From Larix kaempferi (Eukaryota > Streptophyta > Pinopsida > Pinales > Pinaceae): a stretch of 64,000 nucleotides of DNA. Under the pieces are notes generated by a model that saw nothing but the letters and a program-made list of their open reading frames with translations, was not told where the DNA came from and did no database searches. Where the stretch lies: the NCBI GenBank assembly GCA_027924585.1, contig BSBM01000643.1, positions 19,889,001 to 19,953,000 of the forward strand, read 5' to 3'. The position numbers and the translations under genes are program-made. Position 1 is the stretch's first letter; each line of letters opens with the position of its first letter. This document shows positions 42,171 to 52,239 of this stretch, one piece after another.

Positions 42171-42584
42171 GAGGAATGTGTTCTGCACCACTCCCAACTT
42201 GCCTCTGAAGAAAACAAACTTGTCCCTCCCCAAAGATTTCGTCAGGATATTTGCTACCTGCTCAGCAGTGGATATGTACTGCAACTCTACAGCTCCCCTC
42301 TAAATGTAATCACAGATGAAATGGTACCTGATCTCAATGTGCTTTGACCTATCATGGAACATTGCATTCTCAAAGAGTTGAATGCAACCCTGATTGTCAC
42401 AATAGATCACCGTAGGCCTAAGCTCCTGATCAAACAAATCTACCAAAAACTTACGAAGCCACAGTGCCTCGCAAGTAGCCTGACTGGATTCCATATACTC
42501 AGCCTCGGTGGAACTCAATGCAACGGACTTCTATTTCTGACTGAACCACGACACTGCTGCTGAGCCCAAGCTGAAACAACAACC
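42163..42584 (-). pseudogene. copia-F RNase H
   Basis: The minus strand reads GCCFSLGSAAVSWFSQK, a stop, then MSSTEAEYMESSQATCEALWLRKFL (catalytic Glu), VIYCDNQGCIQL (Asp), RSKHIEIRYHFI and, after another stop, STAEQVANILTKSLGRDKF and VVQNTFLGKRE. This is the complete C-terminal RNase H of a copia polyprotein, with two stops. The final active-site Asp of the usual VADIxTK motif is Asn here. The first RNase H Asp (FTDSDWAG) is on the far side of fragment G, near 43540. Confidence 0.8.
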
Positions 42585-43522
42585 GGGACACTACCAACTT
42601 AAGGGGTGACCGGTAAATGCATTAATCATAGTACATAGGCTTCTACAAAAGGAAAGATATCAAGATCATAGAGGGTGTACCTTGTTAACGAAGTTAGATC
42701 CTAGCTTTCACTTGCTCTTTCGATCGATCCTCCACTTGATCTTTCATTCGACAAACCTGCAATACAAAGATACCTTCCTCAGCGTATCTTGATTGATATA
42801 ATAATGATGAAATTGAAATACAATTTAGACATCAAATACAATCAAGCATTAATTCAAACGAAATACAATCCATTAGACATTTGATTGGGACAGGAAGGGC
42901 ATTTCAACCTTTATTGTCAAAAAGCAAATAATAAGTACAAGTATACCTGATCATTCAGAGTGCTGGTGCAACCGGATCCTGGGCTCCTGCTCTTCACACT
43001 AACTTTGGAATTCCTCCAGCATAACAACCCTATATGCATAGTTTCTAGGTCCCTCTCTCATGCATCTCCCTTGCATTTATAGGACAAGGTAGGCAGTTTA
43101 AATTGAGAGGTAGTTTGATTGGGAGGTTGGGGAAGTTGCCAAACCAACTTCAACTAATCCCAATCCGTCAAATTAATATATTTTTAATCACTTTTTGAGA
43201 AAAACGTTGCTTTTATGAGGCAAAGTAGGGTTTTTTTATGAAAAACGCCCCTTTTATGAAGCAAAGTAGAGTTTTTGAAGGGAAAAAGCTACTTTTATGA
43301 AGCAGAGTAGGGTTTTTGAAGGGAAAAAACGCTGCTATAGGCTTATAGACTAGCATTTTTGCTCAAAAAATGGGAAAAGGGTGAGTTTTGTTAGCTGAAT
43401 GAGGGTAAGTCTAGGCCTTTCATCATCTAGGGTCAAAATGCTCTTCCATCCCTTTTGTCCTTTTGTGTGATCATCAGCTAAAGGAGATCACGGATGGAGA
43501 AGTGCAGTTTTGACCTATAACA
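42585..43522. mobile_element. Fragment G: LTR-like insertion inside copia-F
   Basis: The copia-F frame stops after DSDWAGSVRD (right) and resumes at GCCFSLGSAA (left), so this stretch is foreign. On the minus strand it starts TGTTATAGGTCAAAACTGC, an LTR-like beginning. The other end has no matching CA terminus and no target duplication, so it is probably truncated. It contains a 41-bp tandem repeat and no recognisable protein. Boundaries are good to about 10-20 bases. Confidence 0.55.
43199..43325. repeat. 41-bp tandem repeat in fragment G
   Basis: TTTTATGARGCARAGTAGRGTTTTT starts at 43211, 43252 and 43293, exactly 41 bases apart. The units are separated by AAAAACG or AAGGGAAAAA-type spacers. 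Confidence 0.85.
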
Positions 43523-44670
43523 ATCCCTCACACTGCCTGCCCAGTCTGAATCTGTGAAACCAACCAAACTGACTCCACCTGAACCCCTGTAATCCAAACC
43601 ATAGTCCACTTTACCTGCAAGGCATCTCAGCACATGTTTTGTGGCAATCCAATGTACACTCCTAGGCTCCACCATGAACTGGCTAAGAGTGTTCACCGCA
43701 AAAGACAAGTCTGGCCTGGTGTTGACCAGATACATCAACGACTCAATGAGCTGACGGTAAAGTGTAGGATACACCAACTTACCCTCAGAAGCATGAATTT
43801 GCTTCCAGTTGGTGATCATAGGTGTAGACATCGGCCTACAATCCTCCATCCGAAATCTCTTCAGAATATCAATTGCATACTTCCCTTGTCTTAGGAAAAT
43901 ATGTCCAGGATCCTGCCAAACCTCCATCCCCAGATAATAATGCATCAACCCAATGTCAGTCATCTCATACTCCACAGCAAGGTCTCTCTTGCAATGTGCA
44001 ATGAGACGCTCCTCTCTAGTGATAAACAAGTCATCAACATATAACAAATTAATGAGAGGATCTCCACCAACCACAATGTAGTAAAGGTTGGGATCACCCT
44101 CACTCTTCTGAAAACCCATTGAAGTCAAGCACGCAGCGATCCTGGAGTACAAGCTCTAGGAGCTTGCTTCAATCCATACAAGGCTTCCTCATCCTGCACA
44201 CATGAGAATATCTCCCATGAATCTCGAATCCATGTGGCTACTCTAAGTACATATCCTCCTACAGAAGACCATTGAGAAATGAGGTCTTCACATCCATCCG
44301 GTGGATCTTCCAACCCATCTATGCTTATAGAAATCACTACTCTGATGGAAGAATACCGAGCAATTGGCACAAAGGTCTCATCATAATCAACTCCCTCAAC
44401 CTGTGAAAACCCCTGTTCCACAAACCGGGCCTTGTACTTCTCCACACTTCCATCTGCAGCATGCTTCACCTTGTAGATCCACTTGGAAGTCACAACAGAC
44501 TTCCCTTCTGGTCTCGGCACTATCTCCCAAGCATCATTCTTCATGATGGAATGGTACTCTTCCATCATGGCATCTCTCCAAACCTGATGCTGAGAAGCCT
44601 CCTCAAATGTGAAATGCTCTGAATCATGAAGACTCGCAACAAGAGCCATACCCAATCTATCTAGCATCAC
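43523..44670 (-). pseudogene. copia-F reverse transcriptase
   Basis: From 44670: FTFEEASQHQVWRDAMMEEYHSIMKNDAWEIV, SKWIYKVKHAADGSVEKYKARFVEQGFSQVEGVDYDETF, then a frameshifted patch and EALYGLKQAPRAC. It resumes in another frame at 44152 with GFQKSEGDPNLYYIV, INLLYVDDLFIT (YVDD intact), MTDIGLMHYYLGMEVWQ, RQLIESLMYLVNTRPDLSFAVNTLSQFM and VGFTDSDWAGSVRD. This is the whole copia RT and the first RNase H motif. Two or more frame breaks near 44150-44350 inactivate it. Confidence 0.85.
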
Positions 44671-44688
44671 TACTGTCTTGATCTCCTC

Positions 44689-45792
44689 CTAGGGTCTACC
44701 AAATGCCTCTGCTTCCTTCAAGGTATCTTGAATCCATTTAGGCTTCCTCTTCCTTGAAGGATCCTCCCATACTGGTCTATCCTCATTTGAAGAACTCCCA
44801 AAAGCAGAAGGTCCAACACCCCGAGGACCAGTGACTGATGAAGCAGTCCATGAAGAACCTGTAACCTGAGATCCAGAACCTGAACCTGTCCCTGAAGTAC
44901 CTGTCACCTGAAACACTGAACCTGTAGAAGCTGTGCATATACTCTGTGATCTAGTCACTCTGAAAACCTATGGACCTGAAATCTGTATTGAAGATTCCTG
45001 AGTCACCTGAGGTGTGGAAGCCGGTGGCTCTCCCTGCTCTATCTCTCTGGACTTCCTGAAGGCTCTCTCCTCATCAAACTTCACCTCCTGCCTAATAACA
45101 ACCTTCTTCTGACCAGGAAGGTAAATCTGATAATCCTTCGAAGTCTCATCATATCCCACAAAGATTCCTCTCTCTGCAGTGGGATCAAACTTCGTCCTCT
45201 TCTCAGAAAGGACGTGAGAGTAAGTCAAAGAACCAAATATGCGAAAATGGCTCACCTCAGGCTTCTTTCTTGTGTACATCTCCTCAGGATTCTTCTTTCC
45301 CAAAGCACGATGAGGACTCCTGTTCTGCAGATAAACTGCAGTGCTGCATGCCTCTGCCCATAGAAAGAATGGTAAACCCTGATCATGGAGCATCGCTCTC
45401 GCTACTCCCACAATCGACCTGTTCTTCCTCTCTACTACTCCATTATGCTCAGGAGTGTATGGAATTGTCAGCTGTCTCTGTATACCCTCCTGTGTGAAAA
45501 TTCCATCGAACTCCTTGGAGGTATACTCACCCCCATTGTCCGATCTCAACATCTGAATCTTCCTCCCTGTCTGCTTCTCCACAAGGGCTTTGAACCCTTG
45601 GAAGACACTCAATACTAAGGGTGATTGCTTGATCCTTAAGAAGTAGATCCAGCTATTCCTGGAGTAGTCAGCAATGAAGGTGATATAGTACTCAAATCCA
45701 GTCAAAGAGACTGATGACATATGACCACAAATATCAGAATGGATCAAGTCAAGTACTCTTGTTGCTCTAGTGTCACTGCTTGGAAAAGCAGT
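44689..45792 (-). pseudogene. copia-F integrase and linker
   Basis: The open stretch from 45747 reads MIHSDICGHMSSVSLTGFEYYITFIADYS, MLRSDNGGEYTSKEF, PYTPEHNGVVERKNRS, giving all three DDE residues, then SHFRIFGSLTYSHV and KKVVIRQEVKFDEERAF. It continues after a stop (44959-44967) into a Ser/Gly/Thr-rich linker (44689-44958) with RKRKPKWIQDTL. It is preceded by the zinc-binding region at 45793 with a single stop between. It would insert cDNA into the genome. Well preserved apart from stops. Confidence 0.85.
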
Positions 45793-46434
45793 CTAGGTGT
45801 ACTTTCCCAAAGAACACCCCCTACACACATCACTCTGCTCAGTGCTGAACTCGGGTAAACTTGTAACCATGCTCCTCAACAATCTCAGAGCTAGGTGATG
45901 TAAGTGGGCCATCCTCCAATGCCATAGCTCACAAAGCTCACTGCTGCTGCTGTGTGCTAGAGCGTGCCACGACTGAAACAAGAGCTTGTATAGCTTTCCA
46001 CATCTAACCCCAATGTCCATGGAGGTAGATAATCCTGTAGTCCTGGGGAATAACTGCACTCTCCCATCCAAGAAACATACCCCAAGACCCCTGTCCTCAA
46101 TGGTGGAAACTGATACAAGGCTCTTCTTCATCCCAGAGACATATAACACATCCCTCAGAGTCATGGGACTCATAGACTCCCTATGAAATGTAATGGTCCC
46201 CCGACCAACTTCTCTAACAATGGTGTCGTCGCCTAATACAACATCCACATCTATACTTGTCTGTGAAAGCTCGGAGAACATCTCTCGAGCACCTATCATG
46301 TGGCTTGAGGCTCCACTATCAATATACCAGGTGTCAGTGGTGGATGCACTAATCTAATGCTCTGTCAATAAGGAATACTCCATCTCCATATCCACATCAG
46401 TTTTGGTAACTAGAGAGGCTCTCTCTCTCTCAAT
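45793..46434 (-). pseudogene. copia-F protease and pre-integrase region
   Basis: The minus strand reads TDTWYIDSGASSHMIGAREMF (catalytic D-S-G intact, about 46310-46335), VVLGDDTIVREVGRGTITF, LRDVLYVSGMKKSLVSVSTIEDRG, then LWHWRMAHLHHLALRLL and DVCRGCSLGKYT, the HHCC zinc-binding segment leading into integrase. The stretch 45793-46299 is uninterrupted. Confidence 0.85.
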
Positions 46435-47388
46435 CTATCCAGCACACAGAGAAAACTCTCTCTGAAATCTGTCTCCAAAGTCATCAACCTCTGCTAAAGC
46501 TGTTGTTTGTTTTCCCTTCCTCTTCTTGCTTGGACACTGTGAAGCATAGTGCCCAAATGTTTGACATGCATAACACTTGATTTTACTTGAGTCATTCTTC
46601 TGCCCACCCTGTTGTTGCTGCTTGGCCCCACCCTTCTTGGGACCCTTCTTCTTCTTCTTCCCTTTTGCTATCAAAGCCACGTTCTCCTCATCTTCCCTAC
46701 CCTGTGACAAAATGCCCTGTACGAGACCTCTCTTGGTCTCCTCTTGCACAGATTCATCCCACAATCTCTCCCATGAAGGTAGGTTCTCTCTGCCCACTAT
46801 AGCCTGCACAAATGCACCCCAGGGCTTGGAAACCCCATTCACTGTTGTACGCACAAGATCAGTAGCAATGACCACCTCCCCAACTGCTGCTATCTCATCT
46901 CTAACTACGGATATCCTGGTAAGGTAGGCTGTCACTCCCTCTCCACCGTTCATCTTTATACTCTTCAGTTTCTCCTTGAGAACCATCTTCTTGTTCTCAT
47001 TGGTACTCTTGTACAAACTGGTCAAAGCACTCCACATCAAATGTGCCCTAGCTTTTCCTGAAATGTGAGGGGTGATATGATCTTTAAATACATCAAGGAT
47101 TATTCTTCTAGATTTTTAGTCCTTCTTGTTGAAGAATGATAATGTTGTTGCATTTGTAGCAGCGAGAATCTAAACGGGGTTTGTTGTAGTGTTTCTAAAC
47201 ACCTCCTCCCACATCTCATTTTCCTCTAAAACCAGCAAAATCCTAGCCTTCCATGGCACAAAGTTACCTGTCCCATCCAGCCTATCCTCCAACCTAAGTC
47301 CTGTAACCATCTCTACTGTCAACCCAACAAGGTGTTGTTCACTAACAGAAGAAAATACCCAAATCTGAAAATTTTTGTGTGTCTGCAA
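46435..47388 (-). pseudogene. copia-F gag
   Basis: 47170-47388 encodes RLEDRLDGTGNFVPWKARILLVLEENEMWEEV, the copia gag start. 46435-47040 continues with ALTSLYKSTNENKKMVLKEKL, YLTRISVVRDEIAAVGEV and a basic region, then the zinc knuckle IKCYACQTFGHYASQCPSKKRKG (C-x2-C-x4-H-x4-C, intact). A frame break and stops at about 47041-47169 separate the two parts. It packages element RNA in related elements. Confidence 0.85.
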
Positions 47389-47410
47389 ATTTATTGTTTT
47401 ATGCCCCCAA

Positions 47411-47422
47411 GCTCTGATAACA
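47411..47422 (-). promoter_or_regulatory. copia-F primer-binding site (initiator tRNA-Met)
   Basis: The minus strand reads TGTTATCAGAGC right after the LTR end AATTTACA, one mismatch from TGGTATCAGAGC. Confidence 0.85.
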
Positions 47423-48530
47423 TGTAAATTTTTCTGTGTTTTACAGCTTGCTGGTTTATATCAACATTTCAGTGTTTTTCATTTCCAAGCCGGTTTTTCA
47501 TTGGCTGGAAATTACTTGTGAAAATATCAGACAATTAAACACGCTGTAAAACACTTTAACAGGAAAAAAAAGTAATTTAACATGCACACCATAAAAAAAT
47601 CAGACTCGGATATGTTTGGCCAATAGCCTTGGAAAACCCCCCATGGGGAAAACCAGTCAGAGAGAGAGAGAGTTTTATTATAGCTTTAGTAAACTTCAGT
47701 ACAAAATTTTTACACTCAATATGTACTTATCTCGACCAACCGAAATCACCCTTCAAGCTGCCTCGATTTCTATGCCAAACTGTTATCTCGATTTATGAGC
47801 CAAATCACGTTTTTTGTGTCAGCTTCTTGATTTTTGTGTCGACTGTTGAAAATCAGTTTCTATGCTTCCTGCACGATTTCTGTGTCAACTCATCAATTTG
47901 TGTGCCAAAACTATCTAGAAAACACACCCAGAAAAAACAGGACGATCTGCCTCGAAAACAGTGCTGTACGGTATAGCATTTAATGCTATTGTACGACCCT
48001 CGAAAACTGTGCCACCACTCAGCTATACGGTGCCTCGAAAACCATGCCAATCTCTTGTTGTACGGTGCCTCGATTTTTGTCTTGATTACTAAATTCTGCT
48101 GCCTCGAATCCATGTTTCATTTATTGCTCTTCTAGCTTCCTTGAAAACTGTGCCAGATGAAAGTTTCCCAAATGCCTTCCTCGAAATTCGTGCCCTTGGT
48201 CTCTGCTCTCTTCTCCTCACTTTCTTCTCAAGAATAATTCTCTTTTTCCTCCCTTTTCCTTTTTGACAAAACCCTAAGTAGGTTTCTCATCCAACAGTGG
48301 AGATTAGATTAAATCCAACGGTTGAGATGAGATGAGAATCAAATGTCTCATTTAATTCTCATAAAATTAATTTCACCCATCCACTTATTTTTTATCAAAA
48401 GTGACTTTATAACATAAAGTCACATTAAATGCTTTTCTCAAGTCATTTAATGCAAGGGTCACTTTTCCCTACTTAAGTGACTTAGGCAAAAAGTCACCTA
48501 GGGGACAATTCCTAGGTACAAAAACTAACA
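47423..48530 (-). repeat. copia-F 5' LTR
   Basis: 1108 bp, TG...CA, next to the PBS. It has the same degenerate TCGATTTYTGTG repeats as the 3' LTR plus one extra 34-base unit around 48020-48060. Confidence 0.9.
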
Positions 48531-48968
48531 GAGCGCTCCTATGAAGTCATCAAAAGCACTAGGACCAAATCGACGCAAAAGGAGCTGGCAAAAATCTAGC
48601 CATTTTGTCTCTTCATGAGCCTTGATGTACCAACGGTACCATTTAAGAGATTCTTGTTCCAAATGAAAGGATGCAAGTGGAACTTTGGTGACATCAAAAG
48701 TATTATGCAGACTAAAATACTGTTCTGCACGATAGATCCAGCCAGTTGGATCCATACCATTGAAGCGAGGAAAATCAAGCTTCAGACCACGAAAATTGTT
48801 GGAAGAAGAGGACCCATTGTCTGATGAAGACTCGGACTGTCGTTTGTTGTTCATGGATGAATGCTTAAGATGGAGGCCGAGAAAATTTTCATCCAGATCC
48901 TGGAGTTTGGTTTGAATGGTTGCAAGTGCTTCCTCCATGTTTTTTGCTCCTGCGCGGGTGACAACCAT
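48531..48968 (-). pseudogene. Chromovirus gag N-terminal part
   Basis: The clean frame starts MVVTRAGAKNMEEALATIQTKL and contains FRGLKLDFPRFNGMDPTGWIYRAEQYFSLHN, VPLASFHLEQESLKWYRWY and WLDFCQLLLRRFGPSAFDDFIGAL. This is the matrix/capsid region of chromovirus gag (GMDPxGWIYRAEQYF is characteristic). It stops where copia-F is inserted and continues at 41084. The start at 48968 is the natural gag ATG. Intact apart from the insertion. Confidence 0.85.
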
Positions 48969-50057
48969 AAACAGGAGTTTTTTTTTTTTTTTAATGGGTA
49001 GAAAAACACAAACACAAGCTTATTTAGTAAAGGGAAATTTGGATTTGGGAAAAACTCTGATGGGTAATTGGAGTTTGACTAGGTTTTCGACCCTTTCGAA
49101 TGGACGGGGAAGCATAAAATGAGGATTTCAGAAGCGGGGTGAAAGAATGGGAAAATTTGTCAGAGAGGGATAAAGAAGCAGAAATAAGGAATGAACACGG
49201 TGGCAAAATTTGAAGGCGATTGGGTGAAAATTAAAGAAGTTATGGCAAACCCTAAAAATAGACAAATGTGAGATTTCTGGCTTTGGGAAGTGGAATTTGG
49301 GATAGGGTCCTTAGGAATGAAAGATGCAGAATGGGATGACAGGGGTGTCAGGGAAGTTTCAAGGGAAATGGAGTGAAAACAAGGGTGATATGGCGAAAAA
49401 ATAGAATTTTATACTCATCTGCTACAACGCAGAAGGGATTGGAAACAGAGGGATCGACAACGACACGGAAGGGATCGGAAACAACTGGATCCGAAACGAC
49501 GCAGAAGGGATCGGCATCGGATGGATCTAGAATGACGTGGAAGGGGTTGACAAGAGACAGATTTGAGACGGCACGGAAGTGATCGGCAACAGATAGATTT
49601 GAAACGGTGCGGGAGTGATCAACAACAGTTCTGGATAGAGGAAATATGCGATTTATCTGCTGAAAATAGATATGGACCATGTATGCTTGGCTTCCTAACA
49701 GTTCAGGGGATTCACTCGGCCACCAATGCTGTCTGATGACTTGCGTATTGGGGCAGTATCCCTCACTCCACGGCTCAGGTAAAATTGATAACCGCTTTGC
49801 CACAAATGACAGCTCTTGGTTTACCTCACGGGTGGGAACTAGTCAATCAGGTAGGGGTCGTTTCCCTTTTCGCTGGAAGGTCCTTTCAATGGGCCAGCTA
49901 CTTCGGGGTTCCTATGGTACTCCTCACACTGAGTTTTAGGGATTATGCCCAAGTACTTCCCACAGTTAAGCGGATAGGGATTATTCCCAGATCTGAACCT
50001 ACAACAGATGCAAATTTTTTTTTTGGCAGAAATTCCACCCAACGAGCCCAAGAAAGT
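48969..50057 (-). other. Chromovirus 5' leader
   Basis: 1.1 kb between PBS and gag ATG. The main feature is a 36-bp minisatellite (49424-49622) embedded in an open minus-strand frame of 151 codons (49348-49803), which resembles no protein I know. The rest is non-coding. Confidence 0.6.
49424..49622. repeat. 36-bp minisatellite in chromovirus leader
   Basis: GAAGGGATCGGMAW-type cores start at 49432, 49468, 49504, 49540, 49576 and 49612, exactly 36 bases apart. On the minus strand the unit translates as a 12-residue repeat around DPFRVVVDPSVS without stops. A 36-base period keeps frame, which may be chance. Confidence 0.9.
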
Positions 50058-50069
50058 GCTCTAATACCA
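50058..50069 (-). promoter_or_regulatory. Chromovirus primer-binding site (initiator tRNA-Met)
   Basis: Two bases after the 5' LTR the minus strand reads TGGTATTAGAGC, one C-to-T change from the initiator-Met complement. Confidence 0.85.
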
Positions 50070-50071
50070 GA

Positions 50072-50671
50072 TGATACGAACTGTTACACCGAAACCCCGA
50101 GGTGTTAGTGAAGGCCGCCCACTAGGATCTTAACATCCCATCACGCTCCACAGTCCAGACTCTAGGCTGGATGTGCGCCCGTACAGTGGTGTCCCCTTTG
50201 AGTCGTACGAGCCCCGGACGAACACTACAATGCTGATGTTGCCACCCGCTCTATGACTCGAACCTGGGTGGAGGATCTGATACTAGATGAGAAGAACCTG
50301 CAACAATTAGTTAATGAAAATACACGAGATAACAGAAATAACATAACTCAAAATCGCTTTATTGATCACAGGCCACTTCGAGGGGGCAACCTCCTTTGAG
50401 CAAGCTCAATACAAATAACTTCACGGTACCTTCATTGGCCTCAACACACACTTATATACTAAGTCTATGCCCAATACTATGGGTCAATACCATGGAACAT
50501 ATAATACTACGGGATGACTTACAAAGCATATGCGTCCAATACTATGGGTTAATACCATGGGCTAGTACAAACTATGGATCAACAAATACTACGGGATGAC
50601 TTACAAATCATATGCGTCCAACAACAATATACTAACAAAGTAAATAGAAGGCTTGACACGGGTTCCTAACA
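50072..50671 (-). repeat. Chromovirus 5' LTR
   Basis: 600 bp, the partner of 38375-38974, with ends TGATACGAACTG and GGTTCCTAACA. It is adjacent to the PBS, which sets the element's direction. Confidence 0.85.
50451..50458 (-). promoter_or_regulatory. Candidate TATA box of chromovirus LTR
   Basis: The minus strand reads GACTTAGTATATAAGTGTGTG, a good TATATAAG word inside the 5' LTR, also present in the other LTR. Motif-based only. Confidence 0.4.
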
Positions 50672-51120
50672 AAAGAGCTATGGGTTAATGATTTTTCTTC
50701 CACGTGTCTACCTCTAAAGAGAGTGTTTTTCTTAAGCTAACCTTTCCTTGCACCTCTTTTTTGCGATTCCTCTATTTCTTTTCTTTTTTTATTATCATTT
50801 TTTGGCTTAGTCCCAATTTGCTTTAGATTTGGCTTTGATAACCTGGGACATATGGGGATTGGCTTATTTACAAGGGGACATTGTTTGCATATATAACATT
50901 TATAATTTAGTTGCATCAACCTTAGAGCTCTTTGACTATTTTGCATTGATTTAGCCATTCATACATGTGAATAGTATTGAGACCTTATAACATAACATAT
51001 GCTGAGCCAATTACAAAAGGGGACATGATGGGCATGACCAAAAGGACCAATGGAATGACATGGTATGAAAAATGGCTAGGAAAAAAGTGTAGGATGAAAT
51101 GAAATGAGTCACACCAACTT
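50672..51120. other. No recognisable gene
   Basis: A pyrimidine-rich stretch followed by AT-rich sequence between the chromovirus LTR and the gypsy-I integrase fragment. A 73-codon Lys-rich minus-strand frame (50737-50958) has no recognisable motif and I do not call it. Confidence 0.45.
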
Positions 51121-51395
51121 AAATCCTTAGGGGTACACCCAAAACGCATAAGAAACGCATCAAAGCTCAATACGACAAGTCAGTTGAACCTCGTATCTTC
51201 AACGAGGGTGACCTGGTCCTCACTTATGACCAGAAGCACGACAAACTAGGAGCAGGAAAGTTCGAGTCCATGTGGCACAGACCTTACATTGTCAAATGTG
51301 TTTTGGAAAAGGGAGATTACGAGATTGAAGACTATGAAGGAATCTCTTTGGGTGAACCCCGCAATGGGATTTACCTGAAGAGATACTATGCCTAA
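51121..51395 (+). pseudogene. gypsy-I integrase C-terminal fragment
   Basis: The plus strand reads TPKTHKKRIKAQYDKSVEPR, FNEGDLVLTYDQKHDKLG, GKFESMWHRPYIVKCVLEKGDYEIEDYEG and PRNGIYLKRYYA followed by a TAA stop. This is the SH3-like C-terminal domain of a Tat-type gypsy integrase running to its natural end (NGxYLKxYYA-stop). The catalytic core upstream is missing, replaced by unrelated sequence. It is the only gypsy pol piece on the plus strand apart from gypsy-K. Confidence 0.75.
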
Positions 51396-51534
51396 ACCTG
51401 TCACGCATAGACTCTCTTGTATATAGTGTACATGGCATGTTTTTTGTGTTTTTGTGTGGTGTGACACATTTATTTTTTGAGTGTCTTTAGATCTTGTTTC
51501 CGCTTCTTATACCATGTTTTGTCTGCGTGTACAG

Positions 51535-51948
51535 ATGGAAACGTGTTATGGATTCGCGGACGGTGCCAGCCGGCATACCCGTAACCTTGCCTCAGCAACC
51601 TGGGTACTATATTTCCCAACAGGTGAGCTTATCAGCTCAGGAGGAAGTTGCCTAGGGTTTGCAACCAACAATGCCGCAGAGTATCAGGCGGTAATTGGAA
51701 CCCTAACCAGTGCTATTTCCTTGGGTATGAACCACATTGTCATCCACATGGATTCTCAATTAGTGGTTTCTCACCTTAATCGGGTCTACGCTATCCGTGA
51801 TCCCACCTTGCTCCGTCTCTTCAGATGAGTACGTCTCCTGGAAAGGTTATTTGAATCCATTCAATACCTGCACATTCCATGAGAGTTAAACACAGTTGCT
51901 GACTTGATGGCAAACTTCATTTTGGATTGGTACATCGCACACACATAA
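51535..51948 (+). pseudogene. gypsy-I RNase H-like ORF downstream of integrase
   Basis: The ATG at 51535 starts METCYGFADGASRHTRN; the frame goes on with WVLYFPTGELISSGG, FATNNAAEYQAVIGTLTSAISLGM, IHMDSQLVVSHLNRVYAIRD, then after a TGA RLLERLFESIQYLHIP, a second TGA, and ELNTVADLMANF. The four acidic residues of RNase H (DGA, AEYQ, MDS, ADLMA) are present. Both stops fit CGA-to-TGA changes. It resembles the additional RNase H of Tat elements, but sits 140 bases after the integrase stop as a separate frame. The ATG is preceded by a pyrimidine-rich tract and TGTACAG, which looks like an intron 3' end. Confidence 0.75.
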
Positions 51949-52239
51949 TATTCATAATATGTAAAAGCATTCACGACCTATAAATAATGCACTGTATAAA
52001 AGCAAACATATGAACAAGATCACATCACTCATCATTAAAAAAAACACATAATGTATAAATCACCGAGAATGTCTATATATATATATCATCAAAAGTAGTT
52101 TTGGTACAAAAATCTGAAGCACGATGGCTTTCAGTGAGTCTCTACAAAAATGTAAAGCCTCGTAGCTTTCAGTAGTACAAAATCTGAGACCTCTAAGCTC
52201 TTAGTACAAGTATAATAATGTCATCAGGCCTGACGCTTG
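51949..52239. other. Spacer between RNase H-like ORF and antisense ORF
   Basis: No gene seen. It has a short (TA)n run near 52074-52086 and two similar words, AAAATCTGA.GCACGATGGCTTTCAGT and AAATGTAAAGCCTCGTAGCTTTCAGT, about 50 bases apart. Confidence 0.5.

Larger units (their letters stand above)
41085..48530 (-). mobile_element. copia-F: full-length, mutated Ty1/copia element in chromovirus gag
   Basis: LTRs 41085-42158 and 47423-48530 (TGTAAATTTTTCTG to AAAAACTAACA) enclose minus-strand gag, protease, integrase, RT and RNase H. Flanks GAGGG (41080-41084) and GAGCG (48531-48535) are a 5-bp duplication with one change. The chromovirus gag reads across the site. It has a PBS and PPT. Frames contain stops and frameshifts, and a 0.9-kb fragment (G) interrupts the RT/RNase H junction, so it is inactive. 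Confidence 0.9.
38375..50671 (-). mobile_element. Chromovirus-type Ty3/gypsy element, old, RT deleted, hosting copia-F
   Basis: 600-bp LTRs at 38375-38974 and 50072-50671 flank a minus-strand internal region with an initiator-Met PBS, gag, zinc knuckle, protease, RNase H end, integrase, chromodomain remnant and PPT. The LTRs differ at many positions (roughly 8-9% in the first 340 bases by eye, mostly transitions), so it is old. Most of RT is deleted between protease and RNase H. Copia-F sits in gag. No target duplication is visible (CAATA versus AAAGA). Confidence 0.85.

Noticed and set aside
46577-46927. 116-codon plus-strand frame opposite copia-F gag
   Set aside because: It is the antisense image of the Lys/Gln-rich gag nucleocapsid region; its low-complexity residues follow from that.
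38375-50671. Target site duplication for the chromovirus
   Set aside because: I compared 4-6 bases on both sides at both possible LTR ends (with or without the first ten bases) and none match, so I do not claim one.
51481-51534. Start of the gypsy-I RNase H-like frame at 51481
   Set aside because: The codon is GTG, and the added residues do not resemble RNase H; the ATG at 51535 gives a normal domain start.
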